A DNA stretch of 42,968 bases from JAWLCA01 sp050485905 (lineage in GTDB: Bacteria; Pseudomonadota; Alphaproteobacteria; Rhodobacterales; Rhodobacteraceae), in the NCBI GenBank assembly GCA_050485905.1, contig JBJHCH010000015.1:1-42968 (forward strand). Reading direction: 5' to 3'. Positions 31,560-39,984 of the stretch are shown here, piece after piece. Numbering within the stretch: the first letter of the stretch is position 1; every line of letters begins with the position of its first letter. The notes beneath the pieces are model-generated. The model had not been told where the DNA came from. It did no database searches and saw nothing but the letters and a program-made list of their open reading frames with translations. Both the position numbers and the translations under genes were made by a program.

Positions 31560-31730
31560 TCATCCCCTTCTGTCTGTCCGGACCTTTACCCGAGCCCTAC
31601 GCGGCCCGCCCGGACCATTGTCATCATCATCGTCGTCGTCATCGCGGTTACGCGGAAGTTGTGCCCTCAGCCTGCTCGCCAGCATTACCACCGCCACCAC
31701 AACGAGAAGGATCAAGGCCAGATGGATCAT
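31560..31730 (-). CDS. 56-residue membrane microprotein with an Asp run
   Basis: Short gene starting at ATG 31730: one transmembrane helix (IHLALILLVVVAVVMLA, residues 2-18), an arginine-rich turn (SRLRAQLPRNR), a run of eight Asp, then a basic Gly/Pro/Arg tail. AAGG lies 8 nt before the ATG. It starts 13 nt after the bolA stop and ends 2 nt before the chosen grxD start (TGA CG ATG), so it fits the operon exactly. I do not know a family for it. Position and spacing make it a likely real gene, but no homologue search was possible. Confidence 0.65.
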   Translation of the reverse strand: MIHLALILLVVVAVVMLASRLRAQLPRNRDDDDDDDDNGPGGPRRARVKVRTDRRG

Positions 31731-31743
31731 CCGCGCGCCTTTG

Positions 31744-31983
31744 TCACGGTGCGCGCGTCGTGAGCGCGAGCGCGTGCAATTCGCCGTGGCTGCCGTCCAT
31801 CTTGCCCTTCAGCGCCGCATAGACGGCGCGCTGCTGCTGCACCCGGTTCATCCCGCGAAAGCTCTCGTCGATGACTTCAGCGGCGTAGTGGTTGCCGTCG
31901 CCAGCCAGGTCGGTGATCGTGATCTTTGCCTGCGGAAAGCTCTCCCGCAGCAGCCGCTCGATCTCCTGTGCCTGCATCGGCAT
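31744..31983 (-). CDS. BolA/IbaG-family protein
   Basis: 79 residues with the BolA fold: MQAQEIERLLRESFPQAKITITDL, GDGNHYAAEVIDESFRG, MNRVQQQRAVYAALKGKM, and the HALALTT ending whose His is a cluster ligand in the Grx-BolA complex. The short form and GDGNHY loop are more like IbaG/Fra2 than E. coli BolA. GGGGGT lies 6 nt before the ATG at 31983. Encoded with a CGFS glutaredoxin, its expected partner. Confidence 0.93.
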   Translation of the reverse strand: MPMQAQEIERLLRESFPQAKITITDLAGDGNHYAAEVIDESFRGMNRVQQQRAVYAALKGKMDGSHGELHALALTTRAP

Positions 31984-32054
31984 CGTGTCACCCCCGTCTT
32001 CAGCGTGAAATGTAGAACCCGGTTCTGCCGGGTGCAAGGTTGACCGGTCCGCTG

Positions 32055-34214
32055 TCAGTCGAAGAGACGCGCAAAGGTGCCGCGCCAGAGCGTTACCAGT
32101 TCCGAAAGCGGCGCCTCTTGCGTGCCCAGCCGCACCACGTCGCCGCCGAAGGTTCCGACGACTGTAACGGGCACGCCGGCCTTTGCCCCCGCTGCCAGGA
32201 GCGCCTCGGCATCGCGCTGTGCGCAGGCCAGCAGATAGCGCGCCTGATCCTCACCAAAGAGTTCCGGCAGGCCCGTGGGGGTCAGCGCAACGCCAACGCC
32301 AGCATTGGCCGCCATCTCGAACGCTGCAAGGGCCAGGCCGCCATCCGACAGATCCGTTGCCGCCGTGATCCGTGCGCGGTTGGCAAGGATGAACTCACCG
32401 GCCCGCCGCTCGGCCTCCAGATCAACGGGGGGGGCGTCGCCCGCCTCGATCCCCGCCGTCTCTGCCAGCAGTGCGGACTGACCCAGGTGGCTACCGGGCT
32501 GTCCGACCAGAACGGCGGTCATGCCCTCGGCCGGTTGCCCCGCGATCAGATCCGCCACGTCAGCAATCAGACCTACCGCGCCAATCGTCGGCGTTGGCAG
32601 GATCGGCTGGCCGTCGGTTTCGTTGTAGAGTGACACGTTGCCGGACACGATGGGCACATCCAGCGCCGCGCAGGCCGCGCCGATCCCCTTTATCGCACCG
32701 ACGAACTGGCCCATGATCTCGGGCTTCTCGGGGTTGCCGAAGTTCAGGTTGTCGGTTGTGGCCAGCGGGCGGGCGCCAACGGCGATCAGGTTGCGATAGG
32801 CCTCGGCCACCGCATGCTTGCCGCCTTCGACCGGGTTGGCCTTCACATAGCGCGGTGTCACGTCGCTGGTGAAGGCCAGCGCCTTCTTCGTGCCATGCAC
32901 CCGCACCACGCCCGGGCCCAGCCCCGGCGCGCGGATCGTGTCAGCCATCACCATATGGTCGTACTGTTCCCAAACCCAGCCCTTGTGGGCGTGGTTCGGG
33001 CTGCCGATCAGCGCGCGCAGCCCATCAAGCGGGTCGATGGCGGGGATCTCGCCCAGCGGGGACGGGGCAGGGGTCTCTACCCACGGCCGGTCGTATTCCG
33101 GCGCGTTGCCCGACAGGGCGCGCAGCGGCAGGTCGGCCTTCGTTTCGTTTCCGTGGATAATCAGGAAGCGATCCTCGGCAATCGTCTCACCCACCACGGC
33201 GAAGTCGAGATCCCACTTGTCGAAGATCGCGCGCGCCTCGTCCTCCTTTTCGGGGCGGAGCACCATCAGCATCCGTTCCTGGCTTTCCGACAGCATCATC
33301 TCGTAGGCCGTCATGTTCGGCTCGCGCACCGGCACCCGGTCGAGGTCGAGCCGGATGCCGAGGCCACCCTTGTCGCCCATCTCCACCGCAGAACAGGTCA
33401 GGCCCGCCGCGCCCATGTCCTGAATGGAAATCACCGCGCCCGATGCCATCAGCTCCAGGCAGGCCTCCAGCAGGCGCTTTTCGGTGAAGGGGTCGCCGAC
33501 CTGCACGGTCGGGCGCTTTTCCTCGATCGTGTCGTCGAATTCGGCGCTGGCCATCGTTGCGCCGCCCACGCCGTCACGGCCAGTCTTGGCGCCCAGATAG
33601 ACCACCGGCATGCCCACGCCGCTGGCGGCCGAATAGAAGATGCTGTCGGTCTCGGCCAGTCCGGCGGCAAAGGCATTGACCAGACAGTTTCCGTTGTAGG
33701 AACGATGAAACCGCACCTCGCCGCCCACGTTCGGCACGCCGAAGCAGTTGCCGTAGCCGCCGATGCCGGCGACAACGCCGTTGACCAGTTGCCTCGTCTT
33801 CGGATGCGACGGCTCGCCGAAGCTCAGCGCATTCATCGCCGCGATGGGGCGCGCGCCCATCGTGAACACGTCGCGCAGGATGCCACCCACCCCGGTCGCC
33901 GCGCCCTGATAGGGTTCGATGTAGCTGGGGTGGTTGTGGCTCTCCATCTTGAAGATCACCGCCTGCCCGTCGCCGATATCAACCACGCCTGCATTCTCGC
34001 CCGGGCCGCAGATCACCTGCGGGCCGGTGGTCGGCAGGGTGCGCAGCCATTTCTTTGACGACTTGTAGGAACAGTGCTCGTTCCACATGGCCGAGAATAT
34101 GCCGAGTTCCGTGAAGCTGGGTTCGCGGCCGATGATCTGCAGGATGCGGTCGTATTCATCGGGCTTCAGCCCGTGGGCCGCGATCAAGTCGGGCGTGATC
34201 TCGGGTTCCTGCAT
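32055..34214 (-). CDS. purL: Phosphoribosylformylglycinamidine synthase subunit PurL
   Basis: 719 residues, the length of small-type PurL that works with PurQ and PurS in purine synthesis, fourth step. Signatures are FGMWSEHCSYKSSK-like (here SAMWNEHCSYKSSKKWL), KMESHNHPSYIEPYQGAATGVGGI, QDMGAAGLTCSA and TAATDLSDGGLALA. The ATG at 34214 has AAGGA 8 nt upstream. It heads the leftward operon with bolA 71 nt downstream. purS and purQ are not in the window. A terminator hairpin lies 97 nt upstream of the start, so purL needs its own promoter below it (TAAAGA near 34245 is a weak candidate) or read-through. Confidence 0.97.
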   Translation of the reverse strand: MQEPEITPDLIAAHGLKPDEYDRILQIIGREPSFTELGIFSAMWNEHCSYKSSKKWLRTLPTTGPQVICGPGENAGVVDIGDGQAVIFKMESHNHPSYIEPYQGAATGVGGILRDVFTMGARPIAAMNALSFGEPSHPKTRQLVNGVVAGIGGYGNCFGVPNVGGEVRFHRSYNGNCLVNAFAAGLAETDSIFYSAASGVGMPVVYLGAKTGRDGVGGATMASAEFDDTIEEKRPTVQVGDPFTEKRLLEACLELMASGAVISIQDMGAAGLTCSAVEMGDKGGLGIRLDLDRVPVREPNMTAYEMMLSESQERMLMVLRPEKEDEARAIFDKWDLDFAVVGETIAEDRFLIIHGNETKADLPLRALSGNAPEYDRPWVETPAPSPLGEIPAIDPLDGLRALIGSPNHAHKGWVWEQYDHMVMADTIRAPGLGPGVVRVHGTKKALAFTSDVTPRYVKANPVEGGKHAVAEAYRNLIAVGARPLATTDNLNFGNPEKPEIMGQFVGAIKGIGAACAALDVPIVSGNVSLYNETDGQPILPTPTIGAVGLIADVADLIAGQPAEGMTAVLVGQPGSHLGQSALLAETAGIEAGDAPPVDLEAERRAGEFILANRARITAATDLSDGGLALAAFEMAANAGVGVALTPTGLPELFGEDQARYLLACAQRDAEALLAAGAKAGVPVTVVGTFGGDVVRLGTQEAPLSELVTLWRGTFARLFD

Positions 34215-34311
34215 GGTGCCGTCCTTTGCTGTCGCGGGGTCTTTACGACAGGGCAGGGGCCGGGAAAAGGGGCCGTCGGGCGGCTCGCGTCCTGCGCGAG
34301 ACGCCAGGGCC

Positions 34312-34340
34312 AAAAAAAAGGCCGAGCGCAAAGCTCGGCC
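34312..34340 (-). terminator. Rho-independent terminator upstream of purL
   Basis: Perfect 8-bp stem GGCCGAGC/GCTCGGCC, 5-nt loop, followed by eight T on the minus strand. One of the two clearest terminators in the window. Confidence 0.92.
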
Positions 34341-34390
34341 AAGTCCAACAGGGAGGTAAGAGGCACACGGGAACCCCGCGCCGCCTCATG
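34312..34390 (-). ncRNA. Candidate small RNA with anti-Shine-Dalgarno element
   Basis: A minus-strand unit of about 79 nt. It has a 5' hairpin at 34387-34360 (GAGGC...GCCTC with CGCGGG/CCCGTG inside, one bulge, GU pairs) and a single-stranded stretch TTACCTCCCTGTTGGACTT containing CCUCCC. It ends in an intrinsic terminator, GGCCGAGC/GCTCGGCC with a 5-nt loop and eight U. The promoter-like CTTGAA-N17-CTAAGT begins just upstream. This architecture (stem, exposed CCUCCC, stem plus U-tract) is typical of trans-acting alphaproteobacterial small RNAs. The alternative is the 3' UTR/terminator of the LysR gene or a leader of purL. Confidence 0.55.
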
Positions 34391-34395
34391 ACTGC

Positions 34396-34424
34396 ACTTA
34401 GGTCTCCATTCGATTCTGTTCAAG
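34396..34424 (-). promoter_or_regulatory. Sigma-32-like promoter of the candidate small RNA
   Basis: Minus strand CTTGAA (34419-34424), 17-bp spacer, CTAAGT (34396-34401). The alphaproteobacterial sigma-32 consensus is CTTGAA-N16/17-CTATAT, so the -35 matches fully and the -10 at four of six. The start point would be near 34390. Confidence 0.5.
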
Positions 34425-34505
34425 TTAAATGGTACTGCGAGATTCACATTTCGGCTATGCGTTGTGCGAATGCCTCGGTTTCTGCCTCTGCATGCAGCAG
34501 GGGAC

Positions 34506-35423
34506 TTACTCGCCCGCCTCCTCGCGCCGCCGCTTGCGGTAAGCAAAAATCTCTTCCGTCACGAAATCGCGAAACGCCGCGACCCGCTTGGAATGGCGCA
34601 ACTCTTCGGGATAGGCGAGGAACACCGGCACCTCGTTTGACTCAACCTCGGGCAGAACCCGAACGATCCTGGGGAAGTCCTCTATCACATAGTCCGGCAG
34701 CACACCGATGCCGAGGTGATTCAGCACACCCTGCAGCACGCCGAAATAGTTGTTGACGGTCAGCGTGGACCGGATGTCGATGCTCAGCAGATGGCGCACC
34801 AGCATCGATCCGGCGGTGACCTGCGCGGCGGCCAGGCTCTGGCAGATCAGGCGGTGGTCGGACAGATCCTCGATCTTCTGCGGCGTGCCGCGGTCGGCCA
34901 GGTATTCCGGCGTGGCGTAAAGCCGCATGTTCACGCTCATCAGTCGCCGGCGGATCAGATCTGCCTGACTGGGCTCCTTCATGCGGATCGCCACGTCGGC
35001 CTCGCGCATCGGCAGGTCGAGCACGCGCTCCTCCAGCATCAGGTCGATCCGCAGGTCTGGATACTTCGCGTAAAGCGCCGTCAGGCGCGGTGCCAGCCAA
35101 AGCGTGCCGAACCCGGTGGTGGTGGTCACCCGCAGCTCGCCAAAGACCTCGTCCTCGCTGTCGCGGATCCGCGCGGCGGTGGTTTCCAGCCGCTTTGCCA
35201 TCGACTTTGTCGCCTCGAACAGCAACTCGCCCTGTTCGGTGAGAATCAGTCCCCGCGCATGACGGTGGAACAGCGTCGCATCCAGCATTTCTTCCAGTGC
35301 ACGGATCTGCCGGCTGACGGCCGATTGCGACAGGTGCAGCGTTTCACCCGCATGGGTCAATGAGCCCGCATCGGCCACCGCATGGAATATTCTGAGCTTG
35401 TCCCAATCCATCATCGCAACCAT
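34506..35423 (-). CDS. LysR-family transcriptional regulator
   Basis: 305 residues. The N-terminal helix-turn-helix (LRIFHAVADAGSLTHAGETL, LSQSAVSRQIRALE) is followed by a periplasmic-binding-like effector domain from about residue 95. The start is uncertain: ATGs at 35423, 35414 and 35411; GGGAAAG precedes the first. It is divergent from the indolepyruvate ferredoxin oxidoreductase gene, whose promoter holds a T-N11-A palindrome of LysR type, so that gene is its likely target. The 165 bp after its stop contain the small RNA candidate. Confidence 0.93.
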   Translation of the reverse strand: MVAMMDWDKLRIFHAVADAGSLTHAGETLHLSQSAVSRQIRALEEMLDATLFHRHARGLILTEQGELLFEATKSMAKRLETTAARIRDSEDEVFGELRVTTTTGFGTLWLAPRLTALYAKYPDLRIDLMLEERVLDLPMREADVAIRMKEPSQADLIRRRLMSVNMRLYATPEYLADRGTPQKIEDLSDHRLICQSLAAAQVTAGSMLVRHLLSIDIRSTLTVNNYFGVLQGVLNHLGIGVLPDYVIEDFPRIVRVLPEVESNEVPVFLAYPEELRHSKRVAAFRDFVTEEIFAYRKRRREEAGE

Positions 35424-35453
35424 CTTTCCCAGAACGGCCCCGCCGCGAAACGC

Positions 35454-35482
35454 AACCTAAAGGACTGTTTCCGCGGGTGCAA
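35454..35482 (-). promoter_or_regulatory. Candidate promoter of the LysR gene
   Basis: Minus strand TTGCAC (35477-35482), 17-bp spacer, TAGGTT (35454-35459), about 31 nt before the start codon. Confidence 0.38.
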
Positions 35483-35508
35483 AGAAAAGCGGGCACGGGA
35501 AAACCGCT

Positions 35509-35536
35509 TTGTAGGTCAGAAAGTTTGACCTATAAT
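35509..35536 (+). promoter_or_regulatory. Oxidoreductase promoter with embedded palindromic operator
   Basis: TTGTAG (35509-35514), 16-bp spacer and a perfect TATAAT (35531-35536), 31 nt before the start codon. TAGGTCA-N7-TGACCTA (35512-35532), a perfect 7-bp inverted repeat, spans from the -35 to the -10 box. Its core TCA-N7-TGA fits the LysR T-N11-A rule. Occupancy should block or control RNA polymerase. Confidence 0.7.
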
Positions 35537-35567
35537 GCGCCTAAGCCAATGTGAAGGGGAGGTCACG

Positions 35568-38500
35568 ATGAGCAGGCAGGATGTCAGCCTTTCGGATCGG
35601 TTCGATCTGGCCAAATCGCCGGTGCTGCTGAACGGCACGCAGGCGCTGGTGCGGCTGATGCTGATGCAGGCGGCACGGGACCGCGCGGCGGGGTTGAACA
35701 CGGCGGGCTTCGTGACCGGCTACCGCGGCTCGCCCCTTGGCGGGGTCGATCTGCAGATGGCGCGGGCACGCAAGCTGCTGGATGAGGCCAACGTAAGGTT
35801 TCAGGAGGGGTTGAACGAAGACCTCGCCGCCACCGCGCTCTGGGGCAGCCAGCAGGCAGAACTGCGGGGAGAGGGGAAATACGACGGCGTATTCGGCCTC
35901 TGGTACGGCAAGGGGCCGGGGGTCGACCGCTCCGGCGACGTGATGCGGCACGCCAACATGGCCGGCACCTCGCCCCACGGCGGCGTGCTGATGGCGATGG
36001 GCGACGACCACACCGGCGAATCCTCGACCACGCTGCATCAATCCGACTGGGCCATGGTCGATGCCTACATGCCGGTGGTCAGCCCGGCGGGCGTGCAGGA
36101 GCTGATGGATTTCGGCCTCTATGGCTGGGCGCTCAGCCGCTTTGCCGGGGTCTGGGTCGGGTTGAAGACGATGAAAGATACAGTGGAGGCGACGGCTGTG
36201 GTCGATGGCGACCCGCACCGCCTGTCCTTCGTCACCCCCGATTTCAAGCTGCCCGAGGGCGGGCTGAACATCCGCCTGATCGACACGCCACAGGCGCAGG
36301 AAGTGCGGATGATCGACTACAAGCGCTTCGCGGCCGAGGCTTTTTCCCGCGCCAACGGCATGGACCGCCGGGTCTGGGGCAGGCCGGGCGCCAAGATCGG
36401 GCTGGTCGCGGCGGGAAAGAACTGGCTGGACCTGACCCATGCGCTGCACCTGCTGGGCGTCGACATGGGCGAGGCGGAACGGCTGGGCATCACCACCTAC
36501 AAGATCGGCCAGACCTTCCCGCTGGACATGGCCAGCTTCCACGACTGGGCCGAGGGGCTGGAGCTGATCGTGGTCGTCGAGGAAAAGCGCAAGCTGATCG
36601 AGGTGCAGGTGAAGGAGGCGATCTTTGACGACCGCCGCGGTCGCCGCGTCTATGGCTGGCACAAGGGCGACACCTGGGAACACGGCCGGCAGGTGGAACT
36701 GTTCCCCACCCGCTACGCGCTCGACCCGATCCTGATTGCCGAACGGCTGGGCGAGATCCTGATCGAGGAGGGCCGCGGCACCGACAGTGTCAAGGCCGGC
36801 CTGTCGATGCTGGCCGAGGCACGGCGCGCCGACAATGCGCAGGACCTGGCGGCGCGACTGCCCTATTACTGCTCCGGCTGCCCGCACAACACCAGCACCC
36901 GCGTGCCCGAGGGCTCGCGCGCCTATGCCGGCATCGGCTGCCACTACATGGTGCAGTGGATGGACCGCAACACAACCGGCTTCACCCAGATGGGGGGCGA
37001 GGGCGCGAACTGGATCGGCGAGGCGCCGTTTTCCAACACCGGCCATGTGTTCCAGAACCTCGGCGACGGCACCTACAACCACTCCGGCGTGCTGGCGATC
37101 CGCGCGGCTCTCGCCGCAGGCACCAACATCACCTACAAGATCCTCTACAACGACGCCGTCGCCATGACCGGCGGGCAAAAGAACGAGGGCGGCCTCAGCC
37201 CCGACCGTATCGCGCGAGAGGTTCTGGCGATGGGCGTCCAGCACCTCGCCGTGGTCTATGACGAAAAGGAAGAACCCGACTTCAGCCTGTTCCCCAAGGG
37301 GATCGAGAAGCACGAGCGCGCCGAGATGGAGGCCGTGCAGAAGAAGTTCCGCGAGATCAAGGGCGTGTCTGTCATTCTTTACATCCAGACCTGCGCCGCC
37401 GAAAAGCGCCGGCGCCGCAAGCGTGGCGAGTTCCCCGACCCCGACACACGTGTCTTCATCAACACCGACGTGTGTGAGGGCTGCGGCGATTGCGGCGTGC
37501 AGTCGAACTGCGTCTCCATCGTGCCGGTGGAAACCGAACTGGGCCGCAAGCGCGCCATCGACCAGTCAAGCTGCAACAAGGATTACAGCTGCCTCAAGGG
37601 CTTCTGCCCCAGCTTCGTCACCCTGACCGGGGCAAAGGTGAAAAAGGCCGCGACCGCTCAGGTGGACCTGCCCGACCTTCCCGCGCCGCAACTGCCGGCG
37701 ATCCGCGGCACCCACAACGTCATCATCACCGGCGTCGGCGGCACCGGCGTCGTCACCACCGGCGCGATCATGGCGATGGCCGCCCATGTCGATGGCAAGG
37801 GCGCGGGCATGATGGAGATGGCGGGCCTGGCGCAGAAGGGCGGCGCGGTCCATATCCACTGCCGCATCGCCGAAAAGCCGGCCGATATCAGCGCGATCCG
37901 CGTCGCGGTGGGAGAGGCCGATTGCGTCATCGGCGGCGATCTGGTCGTCACCGCCGGCGCGCGCACCCAGGCGCTGATGCGGCAGGGCCGCACCGGCGCG
38001 GTGGTGAACAGCCACGAAATCGTCACCGGCGAATTCACCCGCAACCCGGAATTCCGCATCCCGCACGACCGGTTGGAGGTCGCTCTTCAGGCGCGGCTGA
38101 AGGATCGCCTGACGCTGTTCGACGCCACCGAACTGGCCCGCGTGCTGCTGGGCGACTCGATCTATTCCAACATGATGGTCTTCGGTGCCGCCTGGCAGCG
38201 CGGCCTCATCCCGCTCAGCCACGATGCGATCCTGCGCGCGATCGAGTTGAACAAGGCGGCGGTTGAGGGCAACAAGCGCGCCTTTGAACTCGGCCGCTGG
38301 GCCGTCCTGCACCCCGATCAGGCCGCCGCCGCGATCACCCCGAATGTCGTGGCGAAGCCGAAGTCGCTGGAGGAAAAGATCGCCTTCCGCGCCGATCACC
38401 TGACCGGCTATCAGTCTGCCCGCCTCGCCCGCCGCTACCGCAAGCTGGTCGATGGCGTGACCGACCCGAGGCTGAAGGAAGCGGTTGCAAAAGGCTATCA

Positions 38501-38990
38501 CAAGCTCCTGTCCTACAAGGATGAATACGAGGTCGCCCGCCTGCACCTGCAGACCATGGAAAAGGTCCGCGCCGAGTTCGACGGCGACCTGACCACCGCC
38601 TTCCACCTCGCCCCGCCGCTCTTGTCGCGTATGGGCTCCGACGGCCGGCCAAGGAAGCGGAAGTTCGGCCCGTGGATCCTCCGCGCCTTTGGCCTGCTCG
38701 CGCGGCTGAAGCCCCTGCGCGGCACCCCGCTCGACCCCTTCGGCTATACGGCTGAGCGGAAGATGGAGCGCGGCCTGATCAGGCAGTATGAGGCCGACAT
38801 GGCCGAGGTGCTGCCGAAACTCTCGCCCGAGACCCGCGACGCCGCCGTGGCGCTGGCCGAACTGCCGCTCTCGATCCGCGGCTTTGGCCCGGTGAAGGCC
38901 GCGAACGAGGGCAAGGCGGCGAAACGGCGCGAGGAACTTCTGGCCACGATCCGCGCGGGCGGCGCGCCGCTGAAACAGGCGGCAGAATAG
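35568..38990 (+). CDS. Indolepyruvate ferredoxin oxidoreductase, fused alpha/beta type
   Basis: 1140 residues; a single chain equivalent to IorA plus IorB. An N-terminal pyrimidine-type domain (FVTGYRGSPLGGVD) and a TPP-binding domain (about 420-600: GIGCHYMVQWMD, GGEGANWIG, GDGTYNHSG) precede a cysteine-rich [4Fe-4S] region (about 634-680: CEGCGDC, then CNKDYSCLKGFC). A POR-gamma domain (GVGGTGVVTTGAIMAMAA) and a C-terminal helical extension follow. It oxidatively decarboxylates aryl or branched 2-oxoacids to acyl-CoA with ferredoxin as electron acceptor. AAGGGGAGGT precedes the ATG. The control region has a palindromic operator shared with the LysR gene. Confidence 0.95.
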   Translation: MSRQDVSLSDRFDLAKSPVLLNGTQALVRLMLMQAARDRAAGLNTAGFVTGYRGSPLGGVDLQMARARKLLDEANVRFQEGLNEDLAATALWGSQQAELRGEGKYDGVFGLWYGKGPGVDRSGDVMRHANMAGTSPHGGVLMAMGDDHTGESSTTLHQSDWAMVDAYMPVVSPAGVQELMDFGLYGWALSRFAGVWVGLKTMKDTVEATAVVDGDPHRLSFVTPDFKLPEGGLNIRLIDTPQAQEVRMIDYKRFAAEAFSRANGMDRRVWGRPGAKIGLVAAGKNWLDLTHALHLLGVDMGEAERLGITTYKIGQTFPLDMASFHDWAEGLELIVVVEEKRKLIEVQVKEAIFDDRRGRRVYGWHKGDTWEHGRQVELFPTRYALDPILIAERLGEILIEEGRGTDSVKAGLSMLAEARRADNAQDLAARLPYYCSGCPHNTSTRVPEGSRAYAGIGCHYMVQWMDRNTTGFTQMGGEGANWIGEAPFSNTGHVFQNLGDGTYNHSGVLAIRAALAAGTNITYKILYNDAVAMTGGQKNEGGLSPDRIAREVLAMGVQHLAVVYDEKEEPDFSLFPKGIEKHERAEMEAVQKKFREIKGVSVILYIQTCAAEKRRRRKRGEFPDPDTRVFINTDVCEGCGDCGVQSNCVSIVPVETELGRKRAIDQSSCNKDYSCLKGFCPSFVTLTGAKVKKAATAQVDLPDLPAPQLPAIRGTHNVIITGVGGTGVVTTGAIMAMAAHVDGKGAGMMEMAGLAQKGGAVHIHCRIAEKPADISAIRVAVGEADCVIGGDLVVTAGARTQALMRQGRTGAVVNSHEIVTGEFTRNPEFRIPHDRLEVALQARLKDRLTLFDATELARVLLGDSIYSNMMVFGAAWQRGLIPLSHDAILRAIELNKAAVEGNKRAFELGRWAVLHPDQAAAAITPNVVAKPKSLEEKIAFRADHLTGYQSARLARRYRKLVDGVTDPRLKEAVAKGYHKLLSYKDEYEVARLHLQTMEKVRAEFDGDLTTAFHLAPPLLSRMGSDGRPRKRKFGPWILRAFGLLARLKPLRGTPLDPFGYTAERKMERGLIRQYEADMAEVLPKLSPETRDAAVALAELPLSIRGFGPVKAANEGKAAKRREELLATIRAGGAPLKQAAE

Positions 38991-39036
38991 CAATCCGTCG
39001 CAAAACCGTCACCGGGGCGTGGCAAAACCCTTGGCC

Positions 39037-39984
39037 ATGCCCCGCGCCGACGTGACCCGCGACATCAGTTATGCCAGTTCCGCCGCCACCCGCGGCGGGC
39101 GGGCGGTGATCCGCGCGCTGGAAAACGCCACCGGCCGCATCGGCCTGATCCGCCGCGCCCGGGGCTACGAGGACGAGGTCGCCGCAGGCGGCGACTTCTG
39201 GCAGGTGATGGTGGACCGCTACGGCCTCAGGGCGCAGCTGATCGCGGGCGATCTGGATCTGATCCCCGCCACCGGCCCGCTGATCGTCATCGCCAATCAC
39301 CCCTACGGCATCCTCGACGGGCTGATGCTGGGCCATATCCTGTCCAGCCGGCGCGGCGGCGACTTCCGCATCCTCGCCCATCAGGTCTTTCGCCGGGCAT
39401 CGGAGCTTGACCGCGTGATCCTGCCCATCGACTTTGCCGGCACCCGCGCCGCGCAGCAGACCAATCTGGAAACCCGCGCCACGGCGCTCAGCTATCTGGG
39501 GCAGGGCGGGGCCATCGGCATCTTCCCCGGTGGCACGGTCAGCACCGCCGCCCGCCCCTTTGCCCGCCCGATGGACCCGGCCTGGCGCGGCTTCACCGCC
39601 CGGATGATCGCCAAATCCGGCGCCACCGTCGTGCCGATCTGGTTCGAGGGGCATAACAGCCGCCTCTTTCAACTCGCCAGCCACCTGCACCAGACCCTGC
39701 GGCTGGGCCTGCTGATCCGCGAGTTTCGCGCCCGCATCGGCGGCCCGGTGCGGCTGGCCGTGGGCGCGCCGATCCCCGCCGCCACACTCGCCCCCCTGCA
39801 TGCCGACCCGCGCGCGATGATGGATTTCCTGCGCCGGGCCACCTATGACTTGTCGCCGGGGCCGCTCGATTCCACCGCACTCGGGTTCGAGTTCGAGTCC
39901 CACCACAGGCGCGGCGACAACCGGGGGCAGGGGCATGGCGGTCGGTATCTTCGATTCGGGGCTGGGCGGTCTGACGGTCTATGA
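39037..39984 (+). CDS. Lysophospholipid acyltransferase family protein (PlsC-like)
   Basis: 315 residues. The acyltransferase motif I is NHPYGILDG (H-x4-D), motif III-like FPGGTVST, and VVPIWFEGHNS near residue 200 is a late conserved segment. It likely acylates a lipid or lipid-A-type acceptor; related proteins are annotated as hemolysins or ornithine-lipid acyltransferases. Start codons at 39019 (GTG) and 39037 (ATG) are possible; neither has a good ribosome site. The last 50 bp overlap murI in another frame, giving a Gly/Arg-rich tail without expected function. Confidence 0.87.
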   Translation: MPRADVTRDISYASSAATRGGRAVIRALENATGRIGLIRRARGYEDEVAAGGDFWQVMVDRYGLRAQLIAGDLDLIPATGPLIVIANHPYGILDGLMLGHILSSRRGGDFRILAHQVFRRASELDRVILPIDFAGTRAAQQTNLETRATALSYLGQGGAIGIFPGGTVSTAARPFARPMDPAWRGFTARMIAKSGATVVPIWFEGHNSRLFQLASHLHQTLRLGLLIREFRARIGGPVRLAVGAPIPAATLAPLHADPRAMMDFLRRATYDLSPGPLDSTALGFEFESHHRRGDNRGQGHGGRYLRFGAGRSDGL

